Assembly (NCBI RefSeq): GCF_003426025.1 | Contig: NZ_QJSH01000002.1 | Location: 1-64,000 of the forward strand | Direction of reading: 5' to 3' | DNA length: 64,000 bases | Source: Paraliobacillus quinghaiensis | GTDB lineage: Bacteria > Bacillota > Bacilli > Bacillales > Amphibacillaceae | In this document: positions 1-9,023 of the stretch, one piece after another | Layout of the letters: every line of letters starts with the position of its first letter | Position numbering within the stretch: position 1 is the stretch's first letter | Notes under the pieces: model-generated | Database searches by the model: none | What the model was told of the DNA's origin: nothing | What the model saw: the letters and a program-made list of their open reading frames with translations, nothing else | Translations under genes and position numbers: made by a program

Positions 1-387
1 CATATTGCTCACGGACGTGCCAATGCAATCTTGATGCCACACGTTATTCGTTATAACGCTAAAAAGCCAACAAAATTTGTTTCATTCCCTAAATATGAGT
101 ATTTTGTTGCTGACAAACGCTATGCAGAAATCGCTAGAGTATTAGGCTTACCAGCTAGCACAACTGCTGAAGGTGTAGAAAGCTTAGTGCAAGCAATTTA
201 TAAATTAGGAAAAGAACTAAACATTCCTATGAGCATTGCTGAAAACGGCGTAGACAAGAAAGAATTCGAAGCGAAGGTAGATTACTTGGCAGACCGTGCA
301 TTTGAAGATCAATGTACTCCTGCTAACCCTAAATTACCATTAGTAACTGAATTAGCAGATGTTTACCGTAATGCTTTTAAAGGCTAA
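1..387 (+). CDS. adhE: AdhE, aldehyde-alcohol dehydrogenase, C-terminal end (5' part outside window)
   Basis: The frame is open from base 1 and gives the last 128 residues of an iron-dependent alcohol dehydrogenase domain. The opening HIAHGRANAILMPHVIRYN is the conserved Fe-ADH helix whose histidines bind iron, and the segment ending in VTELADVYRNAF matches the tail of bifunctional AdhE. AdhE converts acetyl-CoA to ethanol through acetaldehyde with NADH during fermentation. Only the ADH end is visible, so a stand-alone Fe-ADH is possible, but the KYEYFVADKRYAEIARVLGL region is AdhE-like. A strong terminator follows 31 bases after the stop. The promoter is outside the window. Confidence 0.88.
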   Translation, partial: HIAHGRANAILMPHVIRYNAKKPTKFVSFPKYEYFVADKRYAEIARVLGLPASTTAEGVESLVQAIYKLGKELNIPMSIAENGVDKKEFEAKVDYLADRAFEDQCTPANPKLPLVTELADVYRNAFKG

Positions 388-417
388 AACTGTTTCACCC
401 CTTAAAGTTTCTATATA

Positions 418-457
418 GAAAAGCGTCATGATCATGAGATCATGACGCTTTTCATTT
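418..457 (+). terminator. Rho-independent terminator of adhE
   Basis: A perfect 16-bp stem (418-433 with 438-453) with a 4-base loop ATGA is followed by a T-rich stretch. It lies just after the adhE stop. Confidence 0.92.
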
Positions 458-508
458 TTATAAAGGTTGTTTCACACCATAAAATTTGTTTGTATTATTC
501 ACAAGGTG

Positions 509-580
509 TATTGGTTATTTATGTTAAAATAAATATAACTATGTGAAGAAATGCACTTAAACTGACGTGGCAGATATATT
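509..580 (+). repeat. 5' exon of the group II intron; diverged copy of the DNA upstream of the GNAT gene at 9024
   Basis: The segment beginning TTGGTTATTTATGTTAAAAT and ending ACTTAAACT...GTGGCAG closely matches 8888-8955, which lies upstream of a GNAT gene. It looks like a promoter-bearing module present at least twice. Here it is cut by the group II intron at base 581, so any gene it once served has lost its 5' context. Confidence 0.6.
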
Positions 581-3294
581 GTGCGAAATGTTCCTAGCTT
601 AAATTGAGGATGGTCACATTTCTCTGGTAAAGGCTAGGCAATTCCTTGTGGAATTGAAGGATTATATCGAAGAATCAAATGAAGAGGTAACGCTCGGAGG
701 GGTTCTCTCTTAGTCGATTAGCACTGGATTCAGTAAGGTTGACAGTGTTAAGAGCTCGGTGAAAAGGCGTTAGAATTTACCGTAACAGTGAAGTTTAGCT
801 GACGAAAGCCTACCCGCGGGGGTGGTGTAAATCATGATGCTTGAGTTGAATGGATATGGTGAGTATGCGAATATACCTAAAAGAAAAAGGTTAAGCTGAC
901 AAACTTCTGAATGTACGGGTCTAAAACTGCAATATATAGAAATGTGTATATCACCAAAATGTGAGGTTAACTGTGGATGAGTAAGACTAACATATATGAA
1001 AATCCATGATACGTTGCAGGCGTATGAAAGTTAACAGGCTTACAGGAAGCACCTAAGTCCATTCTATAATAGATATAATTCAACGTTGTAAGCTGATAAC
1101 GTGGAGGACTTACTTCTGATGAAATGTTAATAAGGAAAGCCATAATGACAATAGTTATTGTATAACTTATTTTTGTATCAGTGAAAGTGGTGGTACGGTA
1201 CCAATGAAGTGTCTAATCAACACAGAGGGATAGCCACTAGACTAATGAAGAATCATTCAACCATGTAAGGCAGGTCTTTATCGGTTAATAAGGTTCTCGT
1301 GAGACTAAAAGAGGTTTAACTCCGAAAGGGGTAGCCAACTTATTGAAACGGAAGAAACTGAGGCATAACGAGTATTACAATCTACAAGAGTATTTCGATA
1401 CTCTTTACGCTCGTAGTACCAATGGTGAAAAATTTTATGGATTAATAGAATTGATGAGTTCTAATGAAAATATACGTCTTGCCTATCGAAATATCAAAAG
1501 AAACACTGGAAGTAAAACGGCAGGAACAGATAAATTAACAATTAAAGATATTAGTCACATGTCAGTGGAAGATGTAATAGTAAAGGTTCAAGAGATGTTT
1601 CAATCATATGAACCACAAAAAGTTAGGCGTGTTTTGATTCCAAAAGCAAATGGTAAGACTCGACCTCTAGGAATCCCAACTATATGGGATAGGATTTTTC
1701 AACAGTGCATTATGCAAGTATTAGAACCTATTTGTGAAGCGAAGTTTCATAAGCATAGTTATGGATTCAGACCGAATAGAAATACTCATCATGCGAAAGC
1801 AAGATTTGAATTTCTAATCAATCAATCTGGGCTTCACCACTGTATTGATGTTGATATAAAAGGCTTCTTTGATAATGTTAATCATAGTAAACTCTTAAAA
1901 CAAATTTGGTCTTTAGGCATAAGAGATAGGTCATTAATCGCCATTATCTCAAAACTACTAAAAGCTGAAATTCACGGTGAAGGTGTACCATCTAAAGGAA
2001 CACCGCAAGGTGGTATCCTCTCTCCACTACTTTCAAATATTGTTTTAAATGAACTTGATTGGTGGATAAGTAATCAATGGGAAACTTTCACACCAGACTT
2101 TCAATACAAAACAAATGGGATTAAATATCAAGCACTAAAGAAATCTGAACTAAAAGAATGTTATATCGTCCGATATGCAGACGATTTCAAGGTTTTATGT
2201 CGCACACGTTCACAAGCATTCAGAATGAACTACGCAATTAAAGATTTCTTGATGACTAGACTACACCTCGAAACTAGTGAAGAAAAGTCTAAGGTAATAA
2301 ACCTAAAGAAAAATTCTTCCGAATTTCTTGGGTTTTCCATAAAGGCAGTGAGAAAAGGCAAAACGAGGTTTGGCTATGTAGCCAAATCAAATATGTCGAA
2401 GAAAGCCAAGCTAAATGCTTCTAACAAAATGAAAGAAGCAATCAAAGCTGTTCAGAAACATCCTAGTAATCAAACCGTATGGAATTTTAACACAATCGTC
2501 ATGGGAATACAAAATTACTATTCAGCAGCCACTAGAATTACGATAAATCTTAATGAGTTAAACTCTTATCTACGAAAAACGATGTATAATCGCCTAAAGA
2601 TTCTTAGAACTGACGCAGCATTTCATGACATGACCAAGACATTACAAAAAAGGTATAAAGGATACAAATGCAAACTGTATAAGATACAAAAGATGGTATT
2701 TGTACCCATTCATGCCCAAAAATATAAAACGAATTTATGCTTTTCCCAGGATACGTGCAATTACACGACCGAAGGTAGACAAAAGATACACAAAGGGTTA
2801 AAAGCTATAAATAAAGATGTTTTATCTTACATCATGAAAAGTTTTATTCCAAATCGGACAATTGAATATAACGACAATCGAATAAGTAAATTTATCGCTC
2901 AGTATGGTAAGTGTGCCATTTCTGGAATAGAACTAGGTCTAAATGATTGGCATTGTCACCATAAGCATCCGTATCATCTTTCAAAAGATGATTCATTCTC
3001 TAATCTAGTAATACTGCATGAATCGGTCCATAGAATAGTACACATGAAAGACAATGATAAAATTATAGCATTAATAAAAATCTTAAATCTTTCCAAAAAG
3101 CAAATAGAAAAACTTAACGAACTTCGATTACATTGTCATAATCAAACAGTTTGATTTCCAAGAAAGCAAAGTCAAATCTAGAAAATACATAAGATTGAAT
3201 GAATTGGATTAGTTGGAACGCCGTATGCGGTGAAAGTCGCATGTACGGTGTGAACGGGGGGAAAAGGGAGTGATAACTTCAAACCCTTACCTAT
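581..3294 (+). mobile_element. Group II intron, complete, carrying a maturase/endonuclease ORF
   Basis: The 5' end is the group II consensus GTGCG at 581-585. About 750 bases of highly structured, stop-rich RNA region (domains I-III) follow, then the intron-encoded protein in domain IV (1343-3154). Domain V is the hairpin at about 3216-3254, reading CGCCGTATGCGG, GAAA loop, CGCATGTACGG, with catalytic triad CGC at 3219-3221. A domain VI-like hairpin ends in TTACCTAT near 3294, which I take as the 3' splice site (a few bases uncertain). A candidate EBS1 AATATAT at 931-937 is complementary to the last exon bases ATATATT (574-580). The intron sits in intergenic DNA behind the adhE terminator, so it interrupts no obvious gene. 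All parts look intact. Confidence 0.9.
1343..3154 (+). CDS. ltrA: Group II intron reverse transcriptase/maturase/HNH endonuclease
   Basis: This 603-residue protein has the full intron-encoded-protein layout. The N-terminal RT domain carries the motif around RPLGIPTIWDRIFQQ and the catalytic YADD at residues 278-281. The maturase (X) domain follows at about 340-440. A C-terminal HNH domain carries Cys524, HCHHKHP near 537-543 and a second His cluster ending HESVHRIVH. Such proteins help the intron RNA fold and splice, then copy it into target DNA. The start is TTG at 1343 behind AAAGGGG. Length is normal and no frameshift is seen, so the element may be active. Confidence 0.95.
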   Translation: MKRKKLRHNEYYNLQEYFDTLYARSTNGEKFYGLIELMSSNENIRLAYRNIKRNTGSKTAGTDKLTIKDISHMSVEDVIVKVQEMFQSYEPQKVRRVLIPKANGKTRPLGIPTIWDRIFQQCIMQVLEPICEAKFHKHSYGFRPNRNTHHAKARFEFLINQSGLHHCIDVDIKGFFDNVNHSKLLKQIWSLGIRDRSLIAIISKLLKAEIHGEGVPSKGTPQGGILSPLLSNIVLNELDWWISNQWETFTPDFQYKTNGIKYQALKKSELKECYIVRYADDFKVLCRTRSQAFRMNYAIKDFLMTRLHLETSEEKSKVINLKKNSSEFLGFSIKAVRKGKTRFGYVAKSNMSKKAKLNASNKMKEAIKAVQKHPSNQTVWNFNTIVMGIQNYYSAATRITINLNELNSYLRKTMYNRLKILRTDAAFHDMTKTLQKRYKGYKCKLYKIQKMVFVPIHAQKYKTNLCFSQDTCNYTTEGRQKIHKGLKAINKDVLSYIMKSFIPNRTIEYNDNRISKFIAQYGKCAISGIELGLNDWHCHHKHPYHLSKDDSFSNLVILHESVHRIVHMKDNDKIIALIKILNLSKKQIEKLNELRLHCHNQTV

Positions 3295-3477
3295 CCGTAT
3301 GAATAAGGGATTATGGAAAGGAATGTACTAAGTTCAAGAAATTCCAAGAAGAAAATAAATGGAGTACGTTCTTAAAGCAGAAATAAGGGAAGCTTTTGTA
3401 CCATGCTACTTTCATTAAAGAAAAGGTAGTTTAGTATATTAGTTATAATTGTAAATTAAATTATAGGGGTTGAGAAA

Positions 3478-3759
3478 ATGAGAAATAAAGCTAAGGTTAT
3501 ATTGTATATGATTTTAGTAGTACTCTTTTTATGGGGTGGAATAGGAGTAATAGATTATTCTCGAGTAAAAGGATTTGAAAAGCCAATATTCATAATCGCA
3601 ACAAATACCGCTGATGATGGTGGTTCTGGAGTATATAAAGGTTTAGGGTATTCTTTTGTGATTGAAGGAAATTTTATGCCAGAAGATGACTTTCCGGGAG
3701 TAACCTATTATGAATATTACATTTTTAGAAATCTTATTGATACAGGAATCAGAGATTAG
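3478..3759 (+). CDS. Small membrane-anchored protein of unknown function
   Basis: The 93-residue protein starts with MRNKAKVILYMILVVLFLW, a single N-terminal membrane segment or uncleaved signal, followed by a short extracellular part with ATNTADDGGSGVYKGLGYS and MPEDDFPGV. I recognise it only as a small family seen in Bacillus genomes and know no function. The start ATG follows GGGGTTGAGAAA. It lies about 180 bases after the group II intron and is followed by a weak hairpin and a dispersed repeat. Confidence 0.72.
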   Translation: MRNKAKVILYMILVVLFLWGGIGVIDYSRVKGFEKPIFIIATNTADDGGSGVYKGLGYSFVIEGNFMPEDDFPGVTYYEYYIFRNLIDTGIRD

Positions 3760-3808
3760 AGAAAACGATGATAAATGTTTACTCATTGTGAACAAAATTA
3801 TTTAAACA

Positions 3809-3880
3809 AATGAGTGGCTTTAATGGAACAAGGAGTTGTTAATGTAGCAGATCCTATTGCTTATTAAACAAAAGAGCAGG
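3809..3880 (+). repeat. Dispersed hairpin repeat, copy A
   Basis: AGGAGTTG (3831-3838), a 9-base loop, then CAGATCCT (3848-3855), followed by ATTGCTTATTAAAC. It is one of five related copies in the window (others near 9740, 15610, 16425 and 61165). It lies between the 3' end of one gene and the ribosome site of the next. Confidence 0.6.
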
Positions 3881-3915
3881 TTAATAAAAGTGTGATAACT
3901 AAAGGAGTTCGCTAA

Positions 3916-4698
3916 ATGGAAAAATGTACATTACTAAATCGAATGTTAGAAATGGAGAATGATTATGTAAGTTTATTTTCTGAAGTAATTGAAGAAGAAG
4001 ATACTATTAAATTCATAGATTCTGAACTACCAAATATGTACACTCATAATTTTAGCTTATATAAATCAAATCAAGGTTTGCTTGAATTTATTATTAAACA
4101 ACTTGAAAAAAATGAAACGAAGGAAAAAGGCTTTTTAAGGGTAGAGACACCTTATCGAATAAATAGTGAACATTTTGAGAATTTAAACGTTAAACCAGAA
4201 GTGAGTACATATGAGCTTATGTACATTGAAACTAAAAAGTTTAAAGGACTTAAAGGTAACAAAGATTGTACCATATTAAGAGCTGGAGATAATAAGGTGT
4301 TAGAAGATGGGATTGCCGTTGATATTAATGCCAATCAGAAAGAAATGGGGTGCGATTTTGCACAGAAAAGAATAAATAGAAAGGCTGAGATTTACAGGAA
4401 TGATGATAGCCCACTACAACTCTTTGTGTGTTATATTGATGGAGTTCCTATTGGTAATATTGAGTATATGCAGTTAAATGGAATTGTTAAATTAGAGGAT
4501 TTCGATATCATAGAAGAGTATCAAAGAAAAGGTTTCGGAACATCAGTTTTAAGATATATAATTGAAAATGCTTATAACAATAGCACAGAGATAGCATATT
4601 TAATTACAGACAGTGCAGACTCTGCAAAAGAAATGTATAAGAAGAATGGTTTTATAAAAATTGGTGAAAAAACAGAGCTTTTATTCTTTTTAAAATAA
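3916..4698 (+). CDS. GNAT-family N-acetyltransferase, two-part protein
   Basis: This is a 260-residue protein. The C-terminal half (about 145-260) is a GNAT fold: the region around FVCYIDGVPIGNIEYM is followed by the acetyl-CoA loop EEYQRKGFGTSVLRYI and the closing YKKNGF. The N-terminal half (about 1-115) is a divergent domain often paired with GNAT in Bacillaceae. The substrate is unknown. Start ATG lies 8 bases after AAAGGAG. A dispersed repeat precedes it. Confidence 0.85.
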   Translation: MEKCTLLNRMLEMENDYVSLFSEVIEEEDTIKFIDSELPNMYTHNFSLYKSNQGLLEFIIKQLEKNETKEKGFLRVETPYRINSEHFENLNVKPEVSTYELMYIETKKFKGLKGNKDCTILRAGDNKVLEDGIAVDINANQKEMGCDFAQKRINRKAEIYRNDDSPLQLFVCYIDGVPIGNIEYMQLNGIVKLEDFDIIEEYQRKGFGTSVLRYIIENAYNNSTEIAYLITDSADSAKEMYKKNGFIKIGEKTELLFFLK

Positions 4699-4837
4699 AG
4701 CCTAACTTTATTTAATGATTTAGTCTGTGAATTATTGTACTTAAAGTAAAGGGTTATGAATATGTAAGAAAAGGCAGCTATTGATTCATGCTGAATATAG
4801 CTCTGCTTGTTGAGTTGAAGAGCAAGGAGTGAATAAT

Positions 4838-5371
4838 ATGCATATCTTTATAGGAGTTGTTGTAGTTCTCATATATTTTTGGGTATTTCAGCCTGCTAAA
4901 TTACCTGTTTATCGTATAGAAAAAGATATTTTAAAAAAAATTAAATATGATAAGTTGATAGTATCAATTTATGAAATTTCTTTAAGGTTTATTAGGAATG
5001 GAATCTACTTTAAAGTGCCTTATCAATTACAAGTTCCTCCTATCAAAACAAATGGTAATACTTATTATTTCTTTGGGGACATTGGAAATTTTGGCTATTA
5101 CGCAGAGAAACAAATCGTCAAAGGTGAACAGTCGAATCTATATTTAGTTTCGTGGAAAGACTTGTTTTTGGAATACCCAATTTTTTTTGTGCAATATCCT
5201 TCTGGTAAAGAAGAAATTTGGGATACAAAAATATCTTTAATAGAAAAGGCTGGAAATAAAATGACTTACCGAGTATCAGCTTTTACATTCAAGGAAGTGG
5301 GAATAGTTAAGATTAAAATTCCAAGTAAGGAAGAAGCGATCTTTAGTATAGATGTAAAAGAGAATTGTTAA
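4838..5371 (+). CDS. Membrane-anchored protein of unknown function
   Basis: The 177-residue protein has one N-terminal membrane helix (MHIFIGVVVVLIYFWVF) and a beta-rich outer part with no motif I recognise. I start it at ATG 4838, which is 8 bases after AAGGAG. The in-frame GTG at 4829 overlaps that ribosome site and is unlikely. The upstream gap (4699-4837) holds a GCAGCTAT hairpin that may be a decayed copy of the dispersed repeat. Confidence 0.65.
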   Translation: MHIFIGVVVVLIYFWVFQPAKLPVYRIEKDILKKIKYDKLIVSIYEISLRFIRNGIYFKVPYQLQVPPIKTNGNTYYFFGDIGNFGYYAEKQIVKGEQSNLYLVSWKDLFLEYPIFFVQYPSGKEEIWDTKISLIEKAGNKMTYRVSAFTFKEVGIVKIKIPSKEEAIFSIDVKENC

Positions 5372-5561
5372 TAGCAATTGTTTTTAACGAAAGGATGCTA
5401 TCTTTCTAATCGTGTTTGGTGGTCTTAAAAAATGAAAATGAACATAAAACGATAAAAAAATAAGCATCAAATTACTGTGCAATTTAATGCTCAATTAATA
5501 ATTGATTTTTATTGTTTGTACTCCAAAACTGAAATACTTATCAACCTTCTTGCTTTGTTAT

Positions 5562-6050
5562 TTATCTGTTTACAACAAATTCTGGTGAAATGCATTTAAT
5601 TGATGTATAACAAGACAAATCTACTAGTACACATTCTCTTGTAGGGGTAACAAAGTCAACGTCACATAGACTGTCCGTTTCAACACAACTTGTTTCTGGA
5701 TCAACAATAGATACATTAGGACGTAATAGCTGTAATACAGCACAATTTTGTTCACAATCTACTTTTACAACTTTAAAGAAAGTAGTGATGAAACAATCAT
5801 CTGTTCCAATTTGTCCCCAAGTGAAAAATGGATGTCCATAAGGAGTCTGTAAAATAAATGGAATTACTTCGTGCAAGGTCGATCGATCAGGATTTAGTAG
5901 AGAACATGGATTAACTTTTACCTTTTGATAAGCTTCTTGCTTCTCTAGAATATCTAGAAGCATTTCACAAATACAATCTTTACAATCGTATTTTTTCTTA
6001 TCGTCGTCTTTTATTTGTTCTGTACCTGCATCTTTCTCTTCATATAACAA
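5562..6050 (-). CDS. Spore coat/exosporium protein, CotY/CotZ (ExsY) family
   Basis: This 162-residue Cys-rich protein carries the family signature VDFVTPTRECVLVDLSC near its end, and the N-terminal YDCKDCICEMLLDILEKQ is also typical. CotY, CotZ and ExsY cross-link by disulfides into the outer crust or exosporium basal layer of spores. Start is TTG at 6050, 9 bases after AGAGGAG. It is divergent from the collagen-like gene at 6232, which fits a shared spore-surface role. I cannot choose between CotY, CotZ and ExsY. Confidence 0.88.
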   Translation of the reverse strand: MLYEEKDAGTEQIKDDDKKKYDCKDCICEMLLDILEKQEAYQKVKVNPCSLLNPDRSTLHEVIPFILQTPYGHPFFTWGQIGTDDCFITTFFKVVKVDCEQNCAVLQLLRPNVSIVDPETSCVETDSLCDVDFVTPTRECVLVDLSCYTSIKCISPEFVVNR

Positions 6051-6195
6051 ACCGTTTCACTCCTCTCACACAAAAGACCTCTTATCTATAATATATAAAT
6101 TCTATGGCTGTATGTGTTAGACGATTGTCCCCTGTCTATTAAAATGAGATATTAGCGGATTTTTTGAAAATGGCTTTCGATAAAGGCATCCGTAA

Positions 6196-6204
6196 CATAG
6201 TATA
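6196..6204 (+). promoter_or_regulatory. Candidate sporulation (sigma-K-type) -10 element
   Basis: CATAGTATA exactly fits the sigma-K -10 consensus CATANNNTA and lies 27 bases before the collagen-like gene start. I see no clear AC-type -35 at the right distance, so this is a candidate only. Late mother-cell expression would suit an exosporium protein. Confidence 0.4.
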
Positions 6205-6231
6205 TAGAAACGTAGTTAGTGAGGTGAAATA

Positions 6232-6966
6232 ATGTGCGATAAATGTGGTCATAAGAAGTGCTGCTGTATCGGTCCTCCAGGAAAAAGAGGTAAAAAAGGT
6301 ACTGTTGGACCACCCGGCCCCCCTGGACCGCCTGGACCTAAGGGTGATAGAGGGATGAAAGGTCGAAAAGGTGAACAAGGCCCACCCGGCCCCCCTGGAG
6401 CAAAAGGAGAACCGGGTAGAAAAGGACCAAAAGGCGATCAAGGCCCACCGGGACCACCCGGACCAAAAGGAGAACCAGGAAAAAAAGGACCAAAAGGCGA
6501 TCAAGGCCCGCCCGGCCCACCGGGACCTCCAGGACCTCCAGGACCTCCAGGGCAACCTAAACCTTTATGCTGTCATTTCATATTAGAGCACGCCACACAA
6601 TTGGTGCCTTCAGCTATAGTAGGCTCAACGACTGTAGAAAAAATTTTGTCAGCAGATATTGTTAAGGTATGTGATGGAGTAGTTGTGATTTGTGGTATAT
6701 TGAAGAAAAAATTAAAGTACCAGATGTTTTCTAATGGTAATAGAGTTAATAATGAATTAGTTGACGAAGTACCTTTTAATTGTTTGATTGATCGAGAGGA
6801 TATTAAATCAGGAGACGATTTTAGAATAAGTGTGTTAGAGATCATTTGTGAGGTTACAGGATCAGAGGCTAATTTTGCATCTAATAAAGAGACGGATGAT
6901 ACAGTGGCGTTTCGATATGTTGAAAAAGATGTTATTAAAGTTTGTATTGAAAAGAACGAAGCTTAG
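6232..6966 (+). CDS. Collagen-like spore-surface protein with SPOCS-like C-terminal domain
   Basis: This 244-residue protein starts with a short Cys-rich head ([12 protein letters not shown]), then Gly-X-Y collagen repeats from residue 14 to about 108 (many GPP and GPKGDQ triplets), then a globular domain (113-244). The last domain begins CCHFILEH and contains [27 protein letters not shown] and [11 protein letters not shown]. By pattern it resembles the SPOCS/DUF3794 fold of spore proteins. Collagen stalks form exosporium hair (BclA family), but the BclA C1q-like tip is absent here. The same C-terminal domain ends the Thr/Ser protein at 10922. It is divergent from the CotY-like gene and shares a terminator with the convergent glycosyltransferase. 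Confidence 0.9.
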   Translation: MCDKCGHKKCCCIGPPGKRGKKGTVGPPGPPGPPGPKGDRGMKGRKGEQGPPGPPGAKGEPGRKGPKGDQGPPGPPGPKGEPGKKGPKGDQGPPGPPGPPGPPGPPGQPKPLCCHFILEHATQLVPSAIVGSTTVEKILSADIVKVCDGVVVICGILKKKLKYQMFSNGNRVNNELVDEVPFNCLIDREDIKSGDDFRISVLEIICEVTGSEANFASNKETDDTVAFRYVEKDVIKVCIEKNEA

Positions 6967-7027
6967 AGTTTATGATCCATATTTTTATCATTTTCTTATG
7001 TGTATGTTATGTGGTAAAAAATATATG

Positions 7028-7066
7028 AAAACTCCCTTTTTGTATGAAAACAAAGAGGGAGTTTTT
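7028..7066. terminator. Bidirectional terminator between collagen-like gene and glycosyltransferase
   Basis: Stem AAAACTCCCT (7028-7037) pairs with AGGGAGTTTT (7056-7065). T runs are present on both strands, serving the two convergent genes. Confidence 0.88.
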
Positions 7067-7087
7067 GTTAAGAATAAACCTCTTACA

Positions 7088-8368
7088 TCATAGCATTGGT
7101 TTAAGTTGATTAACCCATATCCATTGAGGGCTATAGCGAATTCTTGCTTTCGTTTTGGAATGGATTATCTGATTCTCGCGCATTAAATTAGTAATAATTT
7201 CTGCATGTTCCTTTAGATATGCTGCTTCTGATGGCTGGTATTTTTCATGCGTATCATACCCGAAATTCCTTGCATCCCACTTCATAAAGTAAGCATTTAA
7301 TTGTTTTCCTATCTCCTCTAAAGCAGGAACTCTCTCATTTAAAACGAGAAAATTGCCTTTACTTGCAGCTTCTAATACAGTTAGACCAAACGATTCGGAG
7401 AATGAAGGACATATAAAAAGGTTTGAAAAGGAGAATAACTCCAAAACACCTTGTCTAGGAAATCCATTTTTGTAAGCTTCTATATCAGAAGTGAAAAACA
7501 TATCCTCTTCATCTAAGCCAAAAGAAATACCAGTTGATTTGATAAATTTTTTATACTTACCAGAAGCAATATCACCGCTTGGGAAATCACAAAAAATCAC
7601 TTGTACTGTCTTTTCGCAGTTTTTCTTTATTGCCCCACACAAAGCAGCAACTTTCTCAAATTTCTTCCCTTGTGTCAGTCTACCAGGATATACTACTAAA
7701 ATTTCAGGTGAAAATAAATCCACTTCATTTGCTAGTGTTTTTACAGCGTCACTTGTATAACTCAAAAGATCAAGGCTATTATTAACTACTCTGCAAAGTC
7801 CTTCTGGCACATCATATTGTTTAGCTAATGCTGGAATGCCTGATTGTGTAGGGTAAACATATAGTGTATTTGGCATTGGAGAAAATCGTGCTGTAAAGGG
7901 CCATTCCATATTCTGCGGACGGTTTACTGGAGCTGAATGTGTAAAAGCAATAAATTTTAAATCGGGTAGCTTTTCTTGGGCTTTTCTAACAGCTATATTA
8001 TGAATGAAATGCCAACCTTGATAGTGGATATCATGCATGATACAAGCATCCACATCAGCTAGTTTTTTAACTAAATCGTCAGCAATTACATCGGCTTCTT
8101 GGTAAAATGTATCATGGACTTTACCATTTGCTTGGGTATAATCTCGCCAATGTATTTGTTTACCATTCAATCTGTTAACTACTTTTCTCCATTCAATTCT
8201 ATCATCTAGGAAAATGCCATACCGTGTATCGAGTGAACAGTCTTCACTTACAAGCATTACTGGTGTAATCTCATCATGTAACATCATTCTTAGCTGTTCT
8301 GCTACTACGTTAACTAAGGAATAAGTGCTATCTAAACCGTTAAACATCGTTAAAAGTGCTACTTTCAT
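7088..8368 (-). CDS. GT4-family glycosyltransferase, probably for spore-surface glycans
   Basis: This 426-residue protein has a GT-B fold: N-terminal MKVALLTMFNGLDSTYSLV, the acceptor-side FTHSAPVNRP, the interdomain strand PEILVVYPGRLTQGKKF, and the nucleotide-sugar motif SESFGLTVLEAASKGNF near residues 324-340, which carries the GT4 EX7E glutamates. GT4 enzymes are retaining transferases using UDP- or GDP-sugars. It lies convergent with the collagen-like gene and near the Thr/Ser-rich gene. Both products have many potential O-glycosylation sites, so I infer that it glycosylates them. Start ATG 8368 follows GAGAGGTAATGAA. Confidence 0.85.
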   Translation of the reverse strand: MKVALLTMFNGLDSTYSLVNVVAEQLRMMLHDEITPVMLVSEDCSLDTRYGIFLDDRIEWRKVVNRLNGKQIHWRDYTQANGKVHDTFYQEADVIADDLVKKLADVDACIMHDIHYQGWHFIHNIAVRKAQEKLPDLKFIAFTHSAPVNRPQNMEWPFTARFSPMPNTLYVYPTQSGIPALAKQYDVPEGLCRVVNNSLDLLSYTSDAVKTLANEVDLFSPEILVVYPGRLTQGKKFEKVAALCGAIKKNCEKTVQVIFCDFPSGDIASGKYKKFIKSTGISFGLDEEDMFFTSDIEAYKNGFPRQGVLELFSFSNLFICPSFSESFGLTVLEAASKGNFLVLNERVPALEEIGKQLNAYFMKWDARNFGYDTHEKYQPSEAAYLKEHAEIITNLMRENQIIHSKTKARIRYSPQWIWVNQLKPML

Positions 8369-9023
8369 TTCATTACCTCTCTTTCCAATAATAAATCCAG
8401 GTGCATTTCTTTTAAAATATGAATTATATTTTTCTATTATTCATTTAAATGAATAGCGTCAAACTCTTCATAGTATATGATTTTGATTTAAAAAAGGAAC
8501 TGCGAAAGGGTGTTGTAATTAAACTCGCAACGACCCTTACTGCTCACATAATTACAGAGTGATTTAAAGATCATCCTCGTATTCACTGTTGGCATACAGA
8601 TGAAATGTTTTCTAATTTTCAAATCACAACAGGGAAAAAGGGAAATACGATAATCTTTGTTCAGATGATTTAGATACGGATATAATTAAGGGTTATTGTT
8701 TATTCAACACATTAAAGTCAAAACAATACTTTCAGATTCGATAAAACCGGCAAAAGCACCTTATCGCTAACTGGCTCCATCCCCTTGAAATTTAACTAAG
8801 TTGGACATAAATTGCATGTTGGCGCTTGTTAATTTGGACACAATTGAATAATTAAAAATTTAGATTTATTCCATTTATTAAAGTATAATTGGTTATTTAT
8901 GTTAAAATGTAAAAAGAGATGTGAAATAATTACTTAAACTAGGGCAGTGGAGTTGAAGAAGGTATTGCTTAATGTTTCGAAGTGAATTAAAGTAATCAGA
9001 AATAAATTTTTGGAGATAGCGAG
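8369..9023. other. Gene-free stretch, 655 bases
   Basis: No supported gene is seen. There is a hairpin near 8505-8540 (AAGGGTGTTG with CAACGACCCTT). Two short direct look-alikes (AAGTTGGACATAAATT near 8799 and AATTTGGACACAATT near 8831) recall insertion-sequence ends but are not inverted. From 8888 comes the copy of the module that also precedes the group II intron, leading into the GNAT gene. Confidence 0.6.
8888..8955 (+). repeat. Second copy of the upstream module found at 509-580
   Basis: TTGGTTATTTATGTTAAAAT, then ATGTGAA, then ACTTAAACT and GGGCAGTGG align with 510-575. The AT-rich TTAAAAT may act as a -10. It probably holds the promoter of the GNAT gene at 9024. Confidence 0.55.

Noticed and set aside
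6139-6555. Minus-strand ORF rich in Trp, Ser and Arg opposite the collagen-like gene
   Set aside because: Its odd composition is the complement of Gly-Pro codons; no ribosome site. The collagen frame is clearly the coding one.
8799-8845. Insertion-sequence ends suggested by TTGGACA-type strings
   Set aside because: The two strings are direct, not inverted, and there is no transposase remnant between them.
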